Source: Symbiodinium natans (taxonomy: Eukaryota > Sar > Dinophyceae > Suessiales > Symbiodiniaceae). From it: a stretch of 64,000 bases of DNA. A program made the translations under genes and the position numbers. Location of the stretch: positions 226,619-290,618 of the forward strand of contig CAJNDS010002759.1 of NCBI GenBank assembly GCA_905221605.1, read 5' to 3'. Positions 12,501-22,278 of this stretch are shown here, piece after piece. How positions within the stretch are numbered: position 1 is the stretch's first letter; each line of letters opens with the position of its first letter. The notes under the pieces are model-generated. The model saw only the letters and a list, made by a program, of their open reading frames with translations. It did not search any database and was not told the origin of the DNA.

Positions 12501-15500
12501 GGATTTGTGTAATTCGTAGCTCGTCCTTGAAGATTGTTTGAGCATTGCCCCTGGGCCAAAATGCAGCGTTTCAAATCCCAAAAGTCAGGTGCTTTCTTGG
12601 TGGCCAAGAGACATCTTCTCGACCGCCGAGTTGCAGGCACCAGGGGGCTGAAGAGTTGCTACCAGGTTGGGTGCGCAGTGCGCAGTGCGTGTTGACAAGG
12701 GGGTCTCATGCACTACTCTCTAACATGGCCCGATTAAATGCGAGCCGCGAGCCACTATCATGGGGTCCAAGACTCACCGGCCTTCCAGCTTCGTGAAGAC
12801 AACCGCATTCGCTCTGCAACTGCATCACGACATGTGACGGCGGTTGCTGCCCACGCATCGCGTGTCCTGTAGACTTCCAAGCGGCATTGCCTTCTTGCAA
12901 AAACAACGACAGCCTTGCAAACATCATTCCCACCGCTCATTTCCGCAGCCGGCCCGGCGCCGACAAGTCGACCAACAGCAAGAACCAAGTTAGTCAAACG
13001 GGGCTTGGGACGGCTTCTGGAGAAACTGGAAAAGTTCGATGCTGAGTCTGGCTGAAAGTGCAAAACGAAAATCTCTTTGCAGGTCCAAAGCCAGAAACGC
13101 GCCGCGATTAGCCTAGAAACCACGTTGCTCTGCGCAATGATGCACGTCTTGAACAAAGCTGCACTTGACGGTGGAGACAGCTTGCAGGCAAGTCTTGTTG
13201 GTCGGTTCACAAGGGTACGAGAGTACAGTGGCACAACAGTCCCGGAAAGCGGTGCTGTACTGGCAGTTTCTGGGGGAAGAGAATTCTGCGAGACCACGGC
13301 AGTGTCTGCACACCCCATTGCCTTGAAAATGTTCGCTGCCATGCACAAAGCATCCACTTTGGCAAAGATGGCGACTTGCAACACAGCACGGTACAGTCAG
13401 GAAGGCAACCCACCAGAAGGCTCCGAAGACATTTTGCCCATTCTTGCCTGACGTCCAGTAGCCATTTGCCGCATTTGCCCCCACCCTTACATACTCATCA
13501 GACCCATTGGCGTGGCAATCGGACAAACATCGACAAACGGAAGTTTATCTGCCGTTCTTCGCAGATGTGGGGTCCGAACCTGAGCGGTGGTCATAAGGAA
13601 AGGAATCAGTTTTTTGTTGTGGCTGGCTTTTGACATGGCACTAAGGAAGACTGTGCTCAATCCTAGTTTGTCATACTTCAATTCATTCAGAATTTCAGAG
13701 CGCTTCAAACTGTCCGCCCAGCACTGAGACTTGCTTGTGTTTGGACGGCCTGCCCATTCGGACCAATTGCACAGGAAATTCTGAGCAAAGATGCGCCCTC
13801 ATTTGCGAGTTCGGCGGAGCTTTCACAAGACCCTTGCCTGAAGTTCATATGGGACTTGCCATCATGAGTGTGCAATTGTCAGGGTTTGAATAGTCGTTGC
13901 ATCCTTTGCATGCAGCCGAGTGTTGGTTTCGCGCTGTCAGGGAGCCTTTGGTTTGACCTTGACATTCAGACGCAAGGAAGATCCCACGAACATGGCTTTG
14001 TGTCTCCAGGACGACCGCTGCCGCGCCGAAGCGCTAGCGCGGTTATCGGAGAGTAACGATCCCGACCTGGCTGTGGAGTTGTGTTTTGGCGGCCAAGTGG
14101 TGGCGCACGCGTACATTTTCATGAGCTGTCTTGCGCGCATCCCCAAACCTCGTGCGTCGGGAGTGCTGACCGAGGCTTTTGAAGCTTGGCAGCTCCGAGG
14201 CGACATCTGCTGTGCTTTTGTGCCTTCCCACACACGTGCGACACCAAGAATCGGCCGCAAGGTTTTCAAGATGGTGCGCCGGCTGATTTCTGCTGGGCAT
14301 GATCCTGCAAAGTTGCTGATGCCAAAGTTGCAGCAGTTCTTCCAGGCTGGCGCCGGGCTGTTCCCAGCTTGTAAAGATGTTTGTCGCCTGTGCATCAGGT
14401 TGATGACAAACAAGCCTGCGAGTTGGCGGTCTCTTGCCGCGCATCCATGCCCGTGGACTCCGTGATGGCTATGCTTGACGAGTGCGAGACTCGTTGGAAA
14501 CATGAGTGGCCAAGCAGCACACAGTATGAAGCCACATCCCAAAACAAGAGTTTCTTTCTGAGCCGACACTCCACTCCACGTCGGGTGACAGGTAAGATAA
14601 ATAGGTATGTCGCCTGTGGTCGTTGTTGGGATAGTTGGTCCTTGTTCGTTCGGACTTTGATGTCACTCAGCAAGACAAGGTACTTGAAGCAGCTATTCGC
14701 ACAGGACGAGATTGCCGGCCAAGGCTGATCTTGGTCTCGTCGCAGCACAGCGGTCTAAACCCTGCAAAAGATGCAGGTTACCATTCGCAGATGGTGGAAC
14801 TCTTTGCAGAGTACGTCGCTTGGTCAGCACGCACATGGCCCGGAGATATTGCAAGTACGTAATGCGGGCCTGCACCGTTACATCTGGAAGGCGCCGTTCA
14901 AGACTTCAACTGAAAGAGGCAAAGCCATCAACATGCTTCTGGCCAGGATCCTTCTGGTTTGTTGCCGTTCCTTCGAGCCAGTGAACGCTACCCTTTGGAA
15001 CAGGCAACAGCAAGGGGTCTGCATCTTTGGTTTGGTTGAGAGTGCCCTGAAACTGCTGAAACTCGTGAGATCTACAAAATCCATGTGTCGAGTGCCAGTT
15101 GTTGCAAGTTGTTTGGCTCGCCATGTCTCCATGTCCGTCGCTATCTGTATATACGTGTGCGTACCTGTCCAGCTCTGACCTGTCCTCCCTAATTGGCATG
15201 TTCTCTTTCTGTTCTCCTTCTCATTCTGGTGAAGTTATGATGCTAGGCGCTGGCGGTGTGCCAGCGGAAGGGCTTGCGCCAAGTGCTCAGAGCAGTGTTT
15301 GCGCATTGCCATGCCAATGTGGACTCGCTTTCAGAGAGGCGTTCGAAGGGGCTTTTTTGTTTTGAAGACAGGTGTGGTATGTTTGTTCCTGATGTTCCGG
15401 TCCAGCTCCAGTACAGGCACGGCTTTGTGCAATAAATACTTCATGCATGTCTACTGGCCAAATCACGAGCCAAACCGCGGCAGACCGCAGACCTTCTTCA

Positions 15501-17802
15501 GAGCGGACGGTATTGTAAGTCGTAAACAAGTTTCCTAGTTTCTGAGGCTTGACACTGTGACCTGTTCTGACGCTGTGCAAACAGAGTTGAAGCAGCTAAG
15601 GTGAAGAGGTTGCTTACCTCCTCGGGCGGGCTGGACGTGTGGCGGATGCCCTCAGGCGTCTTAGAGTCTAGCACGTCATGACATCGTGGGGTTGGGTTCG
15701 ATGGGGGCCTCCTGGTGGGAGGGGTTCCAATACGCACGTGAACCCGAGGCTCCACAAAGGTCATTTGCGGTTTGTGGAATGCCTGGTTGCATAGACTTTT
15801 GCGTTAAGCTTACATTGACCTACATCCTCGAACTAGAGGCTTCAGGTTGCAGCTCTTCTCCCCCCGCACCAAAACCATCAGGCCAACAGTCAAGGTTGGG
15901 GGGGGCGGAAGGAGGATGAAGGGAGGGTGTGTGGGGAGAGGGGCGCTGCAGGATCCTTTTGGAGGAGGTTGGGGACGTCTGCCGTGCTGTGGAGTTCGCG
16001 GCGGAGACGCAGGAGTCGCGGAAACACAAGCGTGGTGATGCAGGTTTGTGGGAGTCTTGCGCTGTGGAGAGGGTTGATCAGTTCTGGGGAGAAGTGTCTG
16101 TCTCAAAGCAATCATGTGACGGGCACGGGCCATTCTAACAGACTCGACAAATTTGTTTGTCCCCGGAAGGATCCGGACTTATGGGAGATGCTGGTGCCTT
16201 GCCTGCTTGCAAAACGTATGTACGCACATGAATCCCTTCCCCCGAAACTTGCCCGTATTAGTAAAGCCCCTGCTTTGGGTTTCGGGGTTGGGAAGTGCGG
16301 CAGTGCGTCTGTTTTCAGATTTGACTATTTTGGAACTAATTGAGTTTGAATGAACTTGAGTTTGATCTTGGGGTAGTGGAACGACATGGAATCCACCGTC
16401 TAATAACTTATATAGTGACATTGAAACACACAGTAGGACTTCCTCAACTTGGTTGCACTCCTGATGGTGAAGACATACCCAAGAACTGAAGAGCCAAGGT
16501 AAGCTTTGTGCTGCAGCCACAGCACTCACACTTGCTGGTTCCGCTGCTGGACCCGGGTAGGGTTTGTATGGTTTAGGACTTACTGGCATTCCCCCGCTGT
16601 CAGGGCCACCTGCTAAACTGACCAGCATGCCTGCGGCTTTGTAACATTGAGTCCGGCTCTTTCTCATGGGAATGACCAATTCATTGAACCTCTGCAGTTT
16701 TTCAATCAGGATCAGCTCGACGCCTTGGAGGCCCGACATCTGGCTGCCGTGGGCGCCGAGTCGCAGAAGCCGCGCCCAAACATCTGTTTAACCGGTTTTA
16801 GAGTTCAGGGTCAGGTTTTCATGAGTCTTTCAGCTTTCCAGGGTCTGGGACCTAAGGATGTGTAGGCAGCTGGGGTTGCATGGGGTTGCATGCGGTTTCT
16901 GCACGTGCCATTCCGCGGATTGCGGACTTCGTCTGCCATGGTGTGCAAGCTGCTTTCGAGTCTTTGGGGTCCTTCCAAAGCCCACGGTTGGGGATATTGG
17001 TTGTCTTGGTACGTGGAACTGCAAGCGCACACATGTCGAAAACCCAAAGCAAGCCAAGGCAGCCTCCTCCGATGGCAACGCCCTCCCATGCTCAGGACTC
17101 AGCCCACTTGATCCCTCAAGAAGCACGGGCTTAAGATGATGTTGCAGGTGATCGTGGTTGCCAATGTTTCCTGAAAGTTCCGAAGACTTCAGGCTTTCGT
17201 AGCCTTCCGTTGCCTGTTCAAGAACGGCTGGCTTTGCACTAAAGATCCTGGAGCTTGACAGGGGAAAGAAATGCAGGAGGCCGACAGGCAAGCTGCCGAA
17301 ATGGGCAGGCTCTCGCAACGCAGCGCAGCATCACTCCAGAAGACTGTGTCGACTGCTCGGCACAGCAGATCGGTACTCATCGTCCCGGTTGGGCGTGGAA
17401 AGAATTTTGCTGAAGGAGTCAAAATCAGCAGTCGATGGCATTGCAAGTCCCAATGACTCTGCCCTGTCACAGCACAGCCGAAGTCCGGGCAGCCAAGAGC
17501 GAAGGCCTCCCACACCTGCAAATGCGGAGTCGCAGCACGGCTTGCTTCCGCTGCTACCACCCCTGCCCCGCCGACGACAGCAGCGACTCCAAAACCCGCA
17601 GAAGCCAAGAACGAGAGGGCTGCAGAGCCAGTGTTCAAGAGAGCTTCCCTGGCACGTTCAACATGTACAGCTTGAGGCAGAAGAGCGCCCCGTCGGCTCT
17701 ACCGAAGATGAAGCAGTGCTCTCCTCTTTCGAGGACAAGTGTCGGGATGTCGCAGTGCCGGCGGAGTTTGTGCCATTCCTAGCAGAAGCGGCAGTATCTT
17801 AA
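6347..17802 (+). CDS. Candidate large multi-exon gene, WD40 plus alpha-solenoid type (coat/tether-like), boundaries unknown
   Basis: This entry groups exon-like islands that lie in one orientation and share a theme. The first islands read like WD40 blades (6347-6510, 7031-7078, 8271-8372). The later ones read like helical TPR/clathrin-type repeats (about 10252-10380, 13083-13187, 13977-14125, 14262-14371, 14399-14490, 16170-16215). A possible final exon ends at 17802. The WD40-then-solenoid order is known for vesicle coat, HOPS/CORVET tether and intraflagellar transport proteins. Several islands start after AG-G and end at GT or GC donors, like the better-supported genes in this window. The start codon and many exons are missing from this reconstruction. 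The islands could belong to more than one gene, and I cannot name the protein. Confidence 0.3.
7031..7078 (+). CDS. Short WD40-like exon
   Basis: After a CAG acceptor the frame reads DTFALCAGGDDGRCLL. It matches the end of one WD40 strand and the following G-x-D-D-G-x turn. The piece is too short to stand alone and is supported mainly by lying about 500 bp after a better WD40 exon in the same orientation. Confidence 0.3.
8271..8372 (+). CDS. WD40-like exon
   Basis: The frame reads SSEHEVTYVPRPSGAGRVTG, then LLWTSDDQLLA. This matches a WD40 strand (hydrophobic-W-T-S-D-D-x-L-L-A) following a loop. An 11-base sequence, CAGCTACTTGC, occurs twice near the 3' end (about 8349 and 8361), so the exact junction is ambiguous. 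Confidence 0.35.
10252..10380 (+). CDS. Alpha-solenoid-like exon
   Basis: The frame reads AVQLLEEGNFDEAIRLANGG, followed by GEGIQGLRHIVCLKCL. The L-L-E-E-G-N-F-D-E-A-I-x-L-A spacing is typical of TPR or clathrin-repeat helices. A second piece about 300 bp downstream (near 10598-10660) reads VKEGNFESACQTLQRF and has the same helix-pair character. Exact ends are not fixed. Confidence 0.38.
13083..13187 (+). CDS. Exon-like segment, 35 codons, helical
   Basis: The segment follows an AG-G acceptor and ends with CAG before GCAAGT, the consensus form of a GC donor. It is exactly 105 nt, phase 0 at both ends, and reads VQSQKRAAISLETTLL, then CAMMHVLNKAALDGGDSLQ. A downstream in-frame stretch (about 13285-13372, EFCETTAVSAHPIALKM and on) may be the next exon. 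The helical composition fits a solenoid, but no family is recognised. The opposite strand is also open here. Confidence 0.38.
13977..14125 (+). CDS. Exon-like segment, helical repeat
   Basis: After an AG-G acceptor the frame reads EDPTNMALCLQDDRCRAEAL, then ARLSESNDPDLAVELCF and GGQVVAHAY. The A-L-A-R-L-x-x-x-N-D-P-D-L-A-V-E-L pattern is a good helix-turn-helix solenoid signature. The 3' end is uncertain. Confidence 0.4.
14262..14371 (+). CDS. Exon-like segment, helical
   Basis: The frame begins after AAG-G and reads VFKMVRRLISAGHDPAKLLM, then PKLQQFFQAGAGLF. It sits between two other exon-like islands in the same orientation. No known family is recognised beyond an alpha-helical character. 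Confidence 0.33.
14399..14490 (+). CDS. Exon-like segment, helical
   Basis: This begins after a CAG-G acceptor in a frame different from the one that precedes it, as expected across an intron. It reads VDDKQACELAVSCRASMPVD, then SVMAMLDECETR. The cysteine- and acid-rich helical composition is plausible coding. Partner exons may lie near 14657-14700 (DFDVTQQDKVLEAAIRTGR) and near 14766-14812. Confidence 0.35.
16170..16215 (+). CDS. Short exon-like segment (DPDLWEMLVP)
   Basis: A 46-nt segment lies between an AAG-G acceptor and a canonical GTATGT donor and reads DPDLWEMLVPCLLAK. The D-P-D-L-W motif is common at the start of helix pairs in clathrin-type and HOPS/CORVET repeats. It is short, so the support comes mainly from the clean splice signals on both sides. 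Confidence 0.35.
17677..17802 (+). CDS. Possible terminal exon, acidic
   Basis: A 126-nt frame follows a GAG-G acceptor and ends at a TAA stop. It is phase 0 and reads AEERPVGSTEDEAVLSSFED, then KCRDVAVPAEFVPFLAEAAV. A frame just upstream (about 17465-17669), rich in Ala, Pro and Lys, looks like a disordered linker. Together they could be the C-terminal end of the large candidate gene or of a separate one. Confidence 0.3.
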   Translation, partial: AEERPVGSTEDEAVLSSFEDKCRDVAVPAEFVPFLAEAAVS

Positions 17803-20260
17803 GAAGGTTGCTCAGATGGTGATGCACTCAACGCTTCGGCTGTGGCCGAAGAAGAGTCGAGCTTTCAGCAGCGTTCTGCAAGGTATGCAGCCAGGTATGG
17901 CCAGGTCACGCCACAGAGCTCATTCGCAGAGCCGCGCGCAAATACAGCGCCAAATGATGATGACCAATAAAAGCCACACACAGCTCCGGATGATCTTTAT
18001 GCGCCAAATCGGAATAAGATGACCTCCATGATGGGAGCGCGGCATGTGAGCACCTTGCCCCGAAGGGGTGCCTAATTGAAGGCAGGCTGATGATGGAGCC
18101 TTGCAAGCATACAACTCCGAGCGTGAGTTTGGGCATCTTTGAATCGTCGGCCAATTGGGTCCGAGTTTGGTCATCTTGGCTAGCACATCTCACGTCTGCA
18201 TTGCGCCATGCTGCGGTGTTGCCATTGCACATTGCAGAAAACTTCCCACATCCACCGCAACACCCTCAACAGTCCCTCAACACACCTGACGGCACTGAAA
18301 CCATGTTTGAGCCAGCTTGAATCTCATCTTGAAGCTTCCTCCCCATCTCGAGGGCCCAAAGATAAACTCCTGTACTCACATGTAGTTACCATGAACATCC
18401 CCCTCCCATAAAGTACAACAAAACCTGGTTGAAAAACCCAGGTCCTGAGGCTGCTTCCAGGAGAGACGCCATTGGCACGCATTGCCAGCTCCGTGCAGCG
18501 AGTGCCTGGGTAGGAAGAGCTTCGGGCAAGGTGGTCGAACCCGGAGTTATGTGTCGTTGTCAAGCTGTGGACTTCAACTCCGGTGTGCAAGGAAGGCCTG
18601 ACTGAAGGGTTTCGGTTGGCAGGCCTGGAAAAAAGAACAACCCAAAACGGGGGCTGTGCACCAGGTCCTTGATTCCTTGCGCCTCTCGTCTGAGCTGCAC
18701 GCTGCTTGGACGCAGTCCCGGCATTTCATGAGTTCCGTCTCCCTATCTTGAGTGAGTCGCAAAATGTCGCACACGTTGAGGCCACCTGTGCCACTCTGTC
18801 TTCGGACGAAATGGTCAGTGTCAAGAAGGCCTTTTCAGGGCTGTCAGGTTGCTTTCCATCGCAATCTCGTCTTGCAGCACTCGCTTGGAACTGACAAGTG
18901 TGTAAGGCTAGTCTTATGCGCAGCCTTTTTGCGCAGGAGGTCGTATGTGGCGTATGTGACGAGCGTAGGTTTGTGATGGGAGCTGTGGCTCCTTAAACTT
19001 TGCGTTGGACATGGTTGAGAAGCAGCTTCTCAATAATGCTGGACTAGAACATGCGAATGGGTGTCGAGCCCAAGCATTGCTCATTACAGTGACACCTACT
19101 AAGGGTTGGGCACGTTACAGCCGACTTGTTGTGCACTGAACTCACCGAGACCGTTGGAAGCCTTGCCTGCTGCGCCCGAGCGTGAGAGTCGCAACCCTAC
19201 TTGATGACATCAAAAGTGCCCGTTCGGACGCGAGTCCTCGTAATTTTAGGAGAAACACCCTGCCTTGTCCCAGCACTGCATGGCCGCCTACCGCCGCGGC
19301 CGCGGCTTCTCCATCGGTACACAAGTTCCAGGCGCGGGGAGCCCGGGCCCACCACATCCCACCACTTCGGCTTCAAGGTCCTAGAAAGGACCTGGAAAGG
19401 ACTAACCCCGGTTCGAAGGGTTTGGAAGGGTTTGGAAGGGTTTGGAAGGGTTTGGAAGGGTTTGGAAGGGTTTGGGGATGGAGTTCGAGGGTGCCAAGCT
19501 TCAGCCACCTGGAAAGGTTTGTCGTTGGGTTTGTGGATTGTTTTAGGCGCTCATTGGACTTCACTGTCCATGGGTTCGATAGTCTCAGAGAATCTCCTCA
19601 CCGAAGCGAATTGCAGCATCGAACCTGCGTCGGTTGACGCAGGTGTTGTGCAGACATGAGAAGAGAGGTGGCTCGTAAGATCAACAGGTAAGGCTGAGTG
19701 CATCCGCAGGCTAGAACGAGTCCGAACCTCTCCGAGCAAACCTGAAAAAACACCGCCCGCACAGACAGCTATGGCGGCCTGAAAGGTATTCGCCTGAGCC
19801 CAAGTCGGGATAGTTTATGGATCTTCAGGTCCAGGTTGAGAGGTCTTTCGAGCAGGTGGGAGTTCTTATGTTTCCCCTTTCTCGCCGCAGCTCCTTGAGG
19901 AGCGAAACCCGCACCGATGCAGCATGGGCAACACCTTATGTTCAGTGCCTGGTTTCGTGCAGGGTATTTCGCTTCAGTGTGAGAGCGAGGGCTCAGTACT
20001 CGTGTCGTGGTGGCTTTCGTGAAAGTCTCAACATCGGGGCCTCCTTAGAGAATACTTAAAGGCCACCGGGCACCCTTGCCGACAGCTTTTCAAGAGCAGC
20101 TGCCGATCGGCGTCGGTCGTTGAGTAGGATGCTTCGTGACGACCAAGGCAGAAAAGTAGGGTTCCCCTGTACTTGACCTGAACTCGCATCTGAACCAATG
20201 TCAGCACCTCCGCCACCCGAGGCATCGTTGAGGCAGCCAGCACGTCAGATTGACAATCAC
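17803..20260. other. No supported gene
   Basis: No gene can be supported. Weak exon-like frames occur on the + strand near 18760-18860 (VAHVEATCATLSSDEM and on) and 19180-19300 (RVATLLDDIKSARSDAS), but they have no recognisable domain or convincing splice partners. A decamer tandem repeat lies inside the stretch and is listed separately. Confidence 0.45.
19415..19476. repeat. Tandem decamer GGAAGGGTTT, about 6 copies
   Basis: About six head-to-tail copies of a 10-base unit (GGAAGGGTTT) follow one another with no visible mismatch. The unit is purine-rich on one strand and resembles a lengthened telomere-like motif, but it is not TTTAGGG. The glycine-, leucine- and proline-rich frames across it are repeat artefacts. 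Confidence 0.9.
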
Positions 20261-20656
20261 TTAGCAGCTTCTACAAAAGACCTTGGGCATCCTTGGGCTT
20301 CGGATTGAAATTCGAGTTCTGGAGTGAGCGAAGGTCATTATGCAGGTCTGTGTTTGCTTCAAGAAGCCCAACGTCGCCCATAGTTTCGCTTTGCTTACGT
20401 TCAGTCCTGTCCTGTCCGTCTGGAGCACTTGGCCCCCGGCCTGGCAGCGGTTCAGCAGCACGGTGGAAAAGTGTCGCTCTGCTTCTTGGCGTACCTTCTC
20501 AGGCAAACGGAACCCAAAGCGGGGGGGAAACCAAAGATCTGGGGCTGTCTCCTTATGCAATAGGAAGCCTGTTTCTTTAGCTGCAAGCCTTGGCACGCAA
20601 ATCCTAAATCTCTGCCTTCTCAAAGACTCCACAGCCATACTTGGAATGTCCAGCAT
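20261..20656 (-). CDS. Exon-like open frame, minus strand
   Basis: The minus-strand frame reads AVESLRRQRFRICVPRLAAK, then LWFPPRFGFRLPEKVRQEAE and RHFSTVLLNRCQAGGQVLQ. The composition is balanced and protein-like, while the overlapping + strand frames are serine/cysteine-rich. No domain is recognised. Its orientation is opposite to the other candidate exons in the first 20 kb, so if real it belongs to another gene. Confidence 0.28.
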   Translation of the reverse strand: MLDIPSMAVESLRRQRFRICVPRLAAKETGFLLHKETAPDLWFPPRFGFRLPEKVRQEAERHFSTVLLNRCQAGGQVLQTDRTGLNVSKAKLWATLGFLKQTQTCIMTFAHSRTRISIRSPRMPKVFCRSC

Positions 20657-21146
20657 GGATCCTCCTTCCTGCCTTCCAAGGCTGATGAACTCCGTGTGGC
20701 ATTGAAGTGGCAGGGCTTTGCAGTGGATGCTGCCGTCCTAACCCCAGCAGCAGATGCCTCAAAAGTAGCGTAAAGAGACTGAGCTGTGGGGCTTCGGTTG
20801 TGCTGTAAATGGCATGCAAAGCCGAACGAAGCTTTAGATGAGAAGTAAGAGTGAGTGGTACACGAACATGTCTCCCAGGACGCGTCACGCTTCTTCGAGC
20901 AATTTGCTGGGGATTCCCTAGGACACTACATATCACTAGGCCCTGCATAAATATTGGATTTGTAGGGGCAACCCCAAAGAGGGGACGTTGACTTATTGAC
21001 TTATCTTGGAAATGCTAGCCTGCGCAGCTGGATTCCGCAATGTTTGTACCAGGTGGTCGACTCGCTGGCACAGGAGGTTGCAGACGGCAAAGGGTTAAAC
21101 CAGCTCAAGCCTCAGCGCGAGATCACGGCAGATTTGTGTTTGCTTT

Positions 21147-21252
21147 GGGGGGGGGGGGGGGGGGGAATTAAACGGAAAGCGGAAGTCATAACATCGAACG
21201 TTAAAATTGTTCAGCTTTGCCCGTGTCTCACTCTCTCTCTCTCTCTCTCTCT
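21147..21252. repeat. G19 homopolymer and (CT)n tract
   Basis: A run of 19 G lies at 21147-21165, and a (CT)n tract of about 12 units lies at about 21229-21252, followed by short TG repeats. These are simple-sequence blocks without coding meaning. Confidence 0.9.
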
Positions 21253-22253
21253 GTCGGTCCGTCCGTTTGCCTGTGTGTGTGTGTGTGCGTCTGTGCCAAA
21301 GGTGGGCAAACCTGTACTAAGCACACCTGGTCGTGCCGCTGGGGTTGGCCTTGCTCGCATGATTCGGGACTCGGGGGCGTCTCAAGGCATGTGGATTACC
21401 TGAATACTTTCTGAGCCCTGCGCACCGAAAAAGCTTGCACCGTGCATTTGCGGTTTCCAAGCCTCAGGGCCTGGGAATGGGATGGAAGAGCGGGCGCATG
21501 CGCAGCGGCTCTTCACTGATGCAGATGCGATTTTTTGGCATGCATCTCTTCCCTAAATCATCTCAAGCCTATGCTTCAACTCTTCTCCCACCATGCATTC
21601 TGCACAGTGCCGCACAGATCAGCTAGGCAGCCGGCGAAAAGCCTTTGTTTCCCCGTGTGTGTATGATCAATCTCTGTACTGGGCAAATGCCACACTCGAT
21701 GCCTAAGGCCTCAAACTTGCTTCGTCCGATGTCAGGATGTCACCCCAAGCGTGAAGCCCAAAAGAGTCACAAGAACATGAGATCCCGACCCCGTGCCGAA
21801 ATCTCCCTATCAGCCCTCGACCCTTGTAGCACAACCACAGTCTAGGCAGACGGCAAGCCAGGAAAGCGCTATAACTTATAACCTTCGAGGCGGGAGTTCT
21901 TGATCTTCATGAGGAAATACCGTGATTACGAGGCCAGAACAGCCGACGGTTTCAAGAGGTGCTTCTGTGTATAGAACCGAGCGATCCTTGTCATGCCGAT
22001 GCATATGAGCTTTGAGGACAGCATGCTTGACTTGATGCGTTTGTGATTTCGACAATGTCATGCTGCTTGAGCTGAACACAGTTTGAGAACATGCAGGCAT
22101 GAGAAAAACAACCAAAGAAGTTGCGGCGAGTTGACCGTTAAGCAGTGAAAGAAGCGACCTTTCAATTGAGCTGACAGCAAGAAGGCTTTCGGCACAGTCA
22201 TTATCAGAAATTCCGGGACGCAGATACACTGCTCCCCAAGCATGTGCGGATAT

Positions 22254-22278
22254 GTGTGTGTGTGTGTGTGTGTGTGTG
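22254..22278. repeat. (TG)n microsatellite
   Basis: About twelve TG dinucleotides in a row. No gene is visible around it. Confidence 0.9.
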
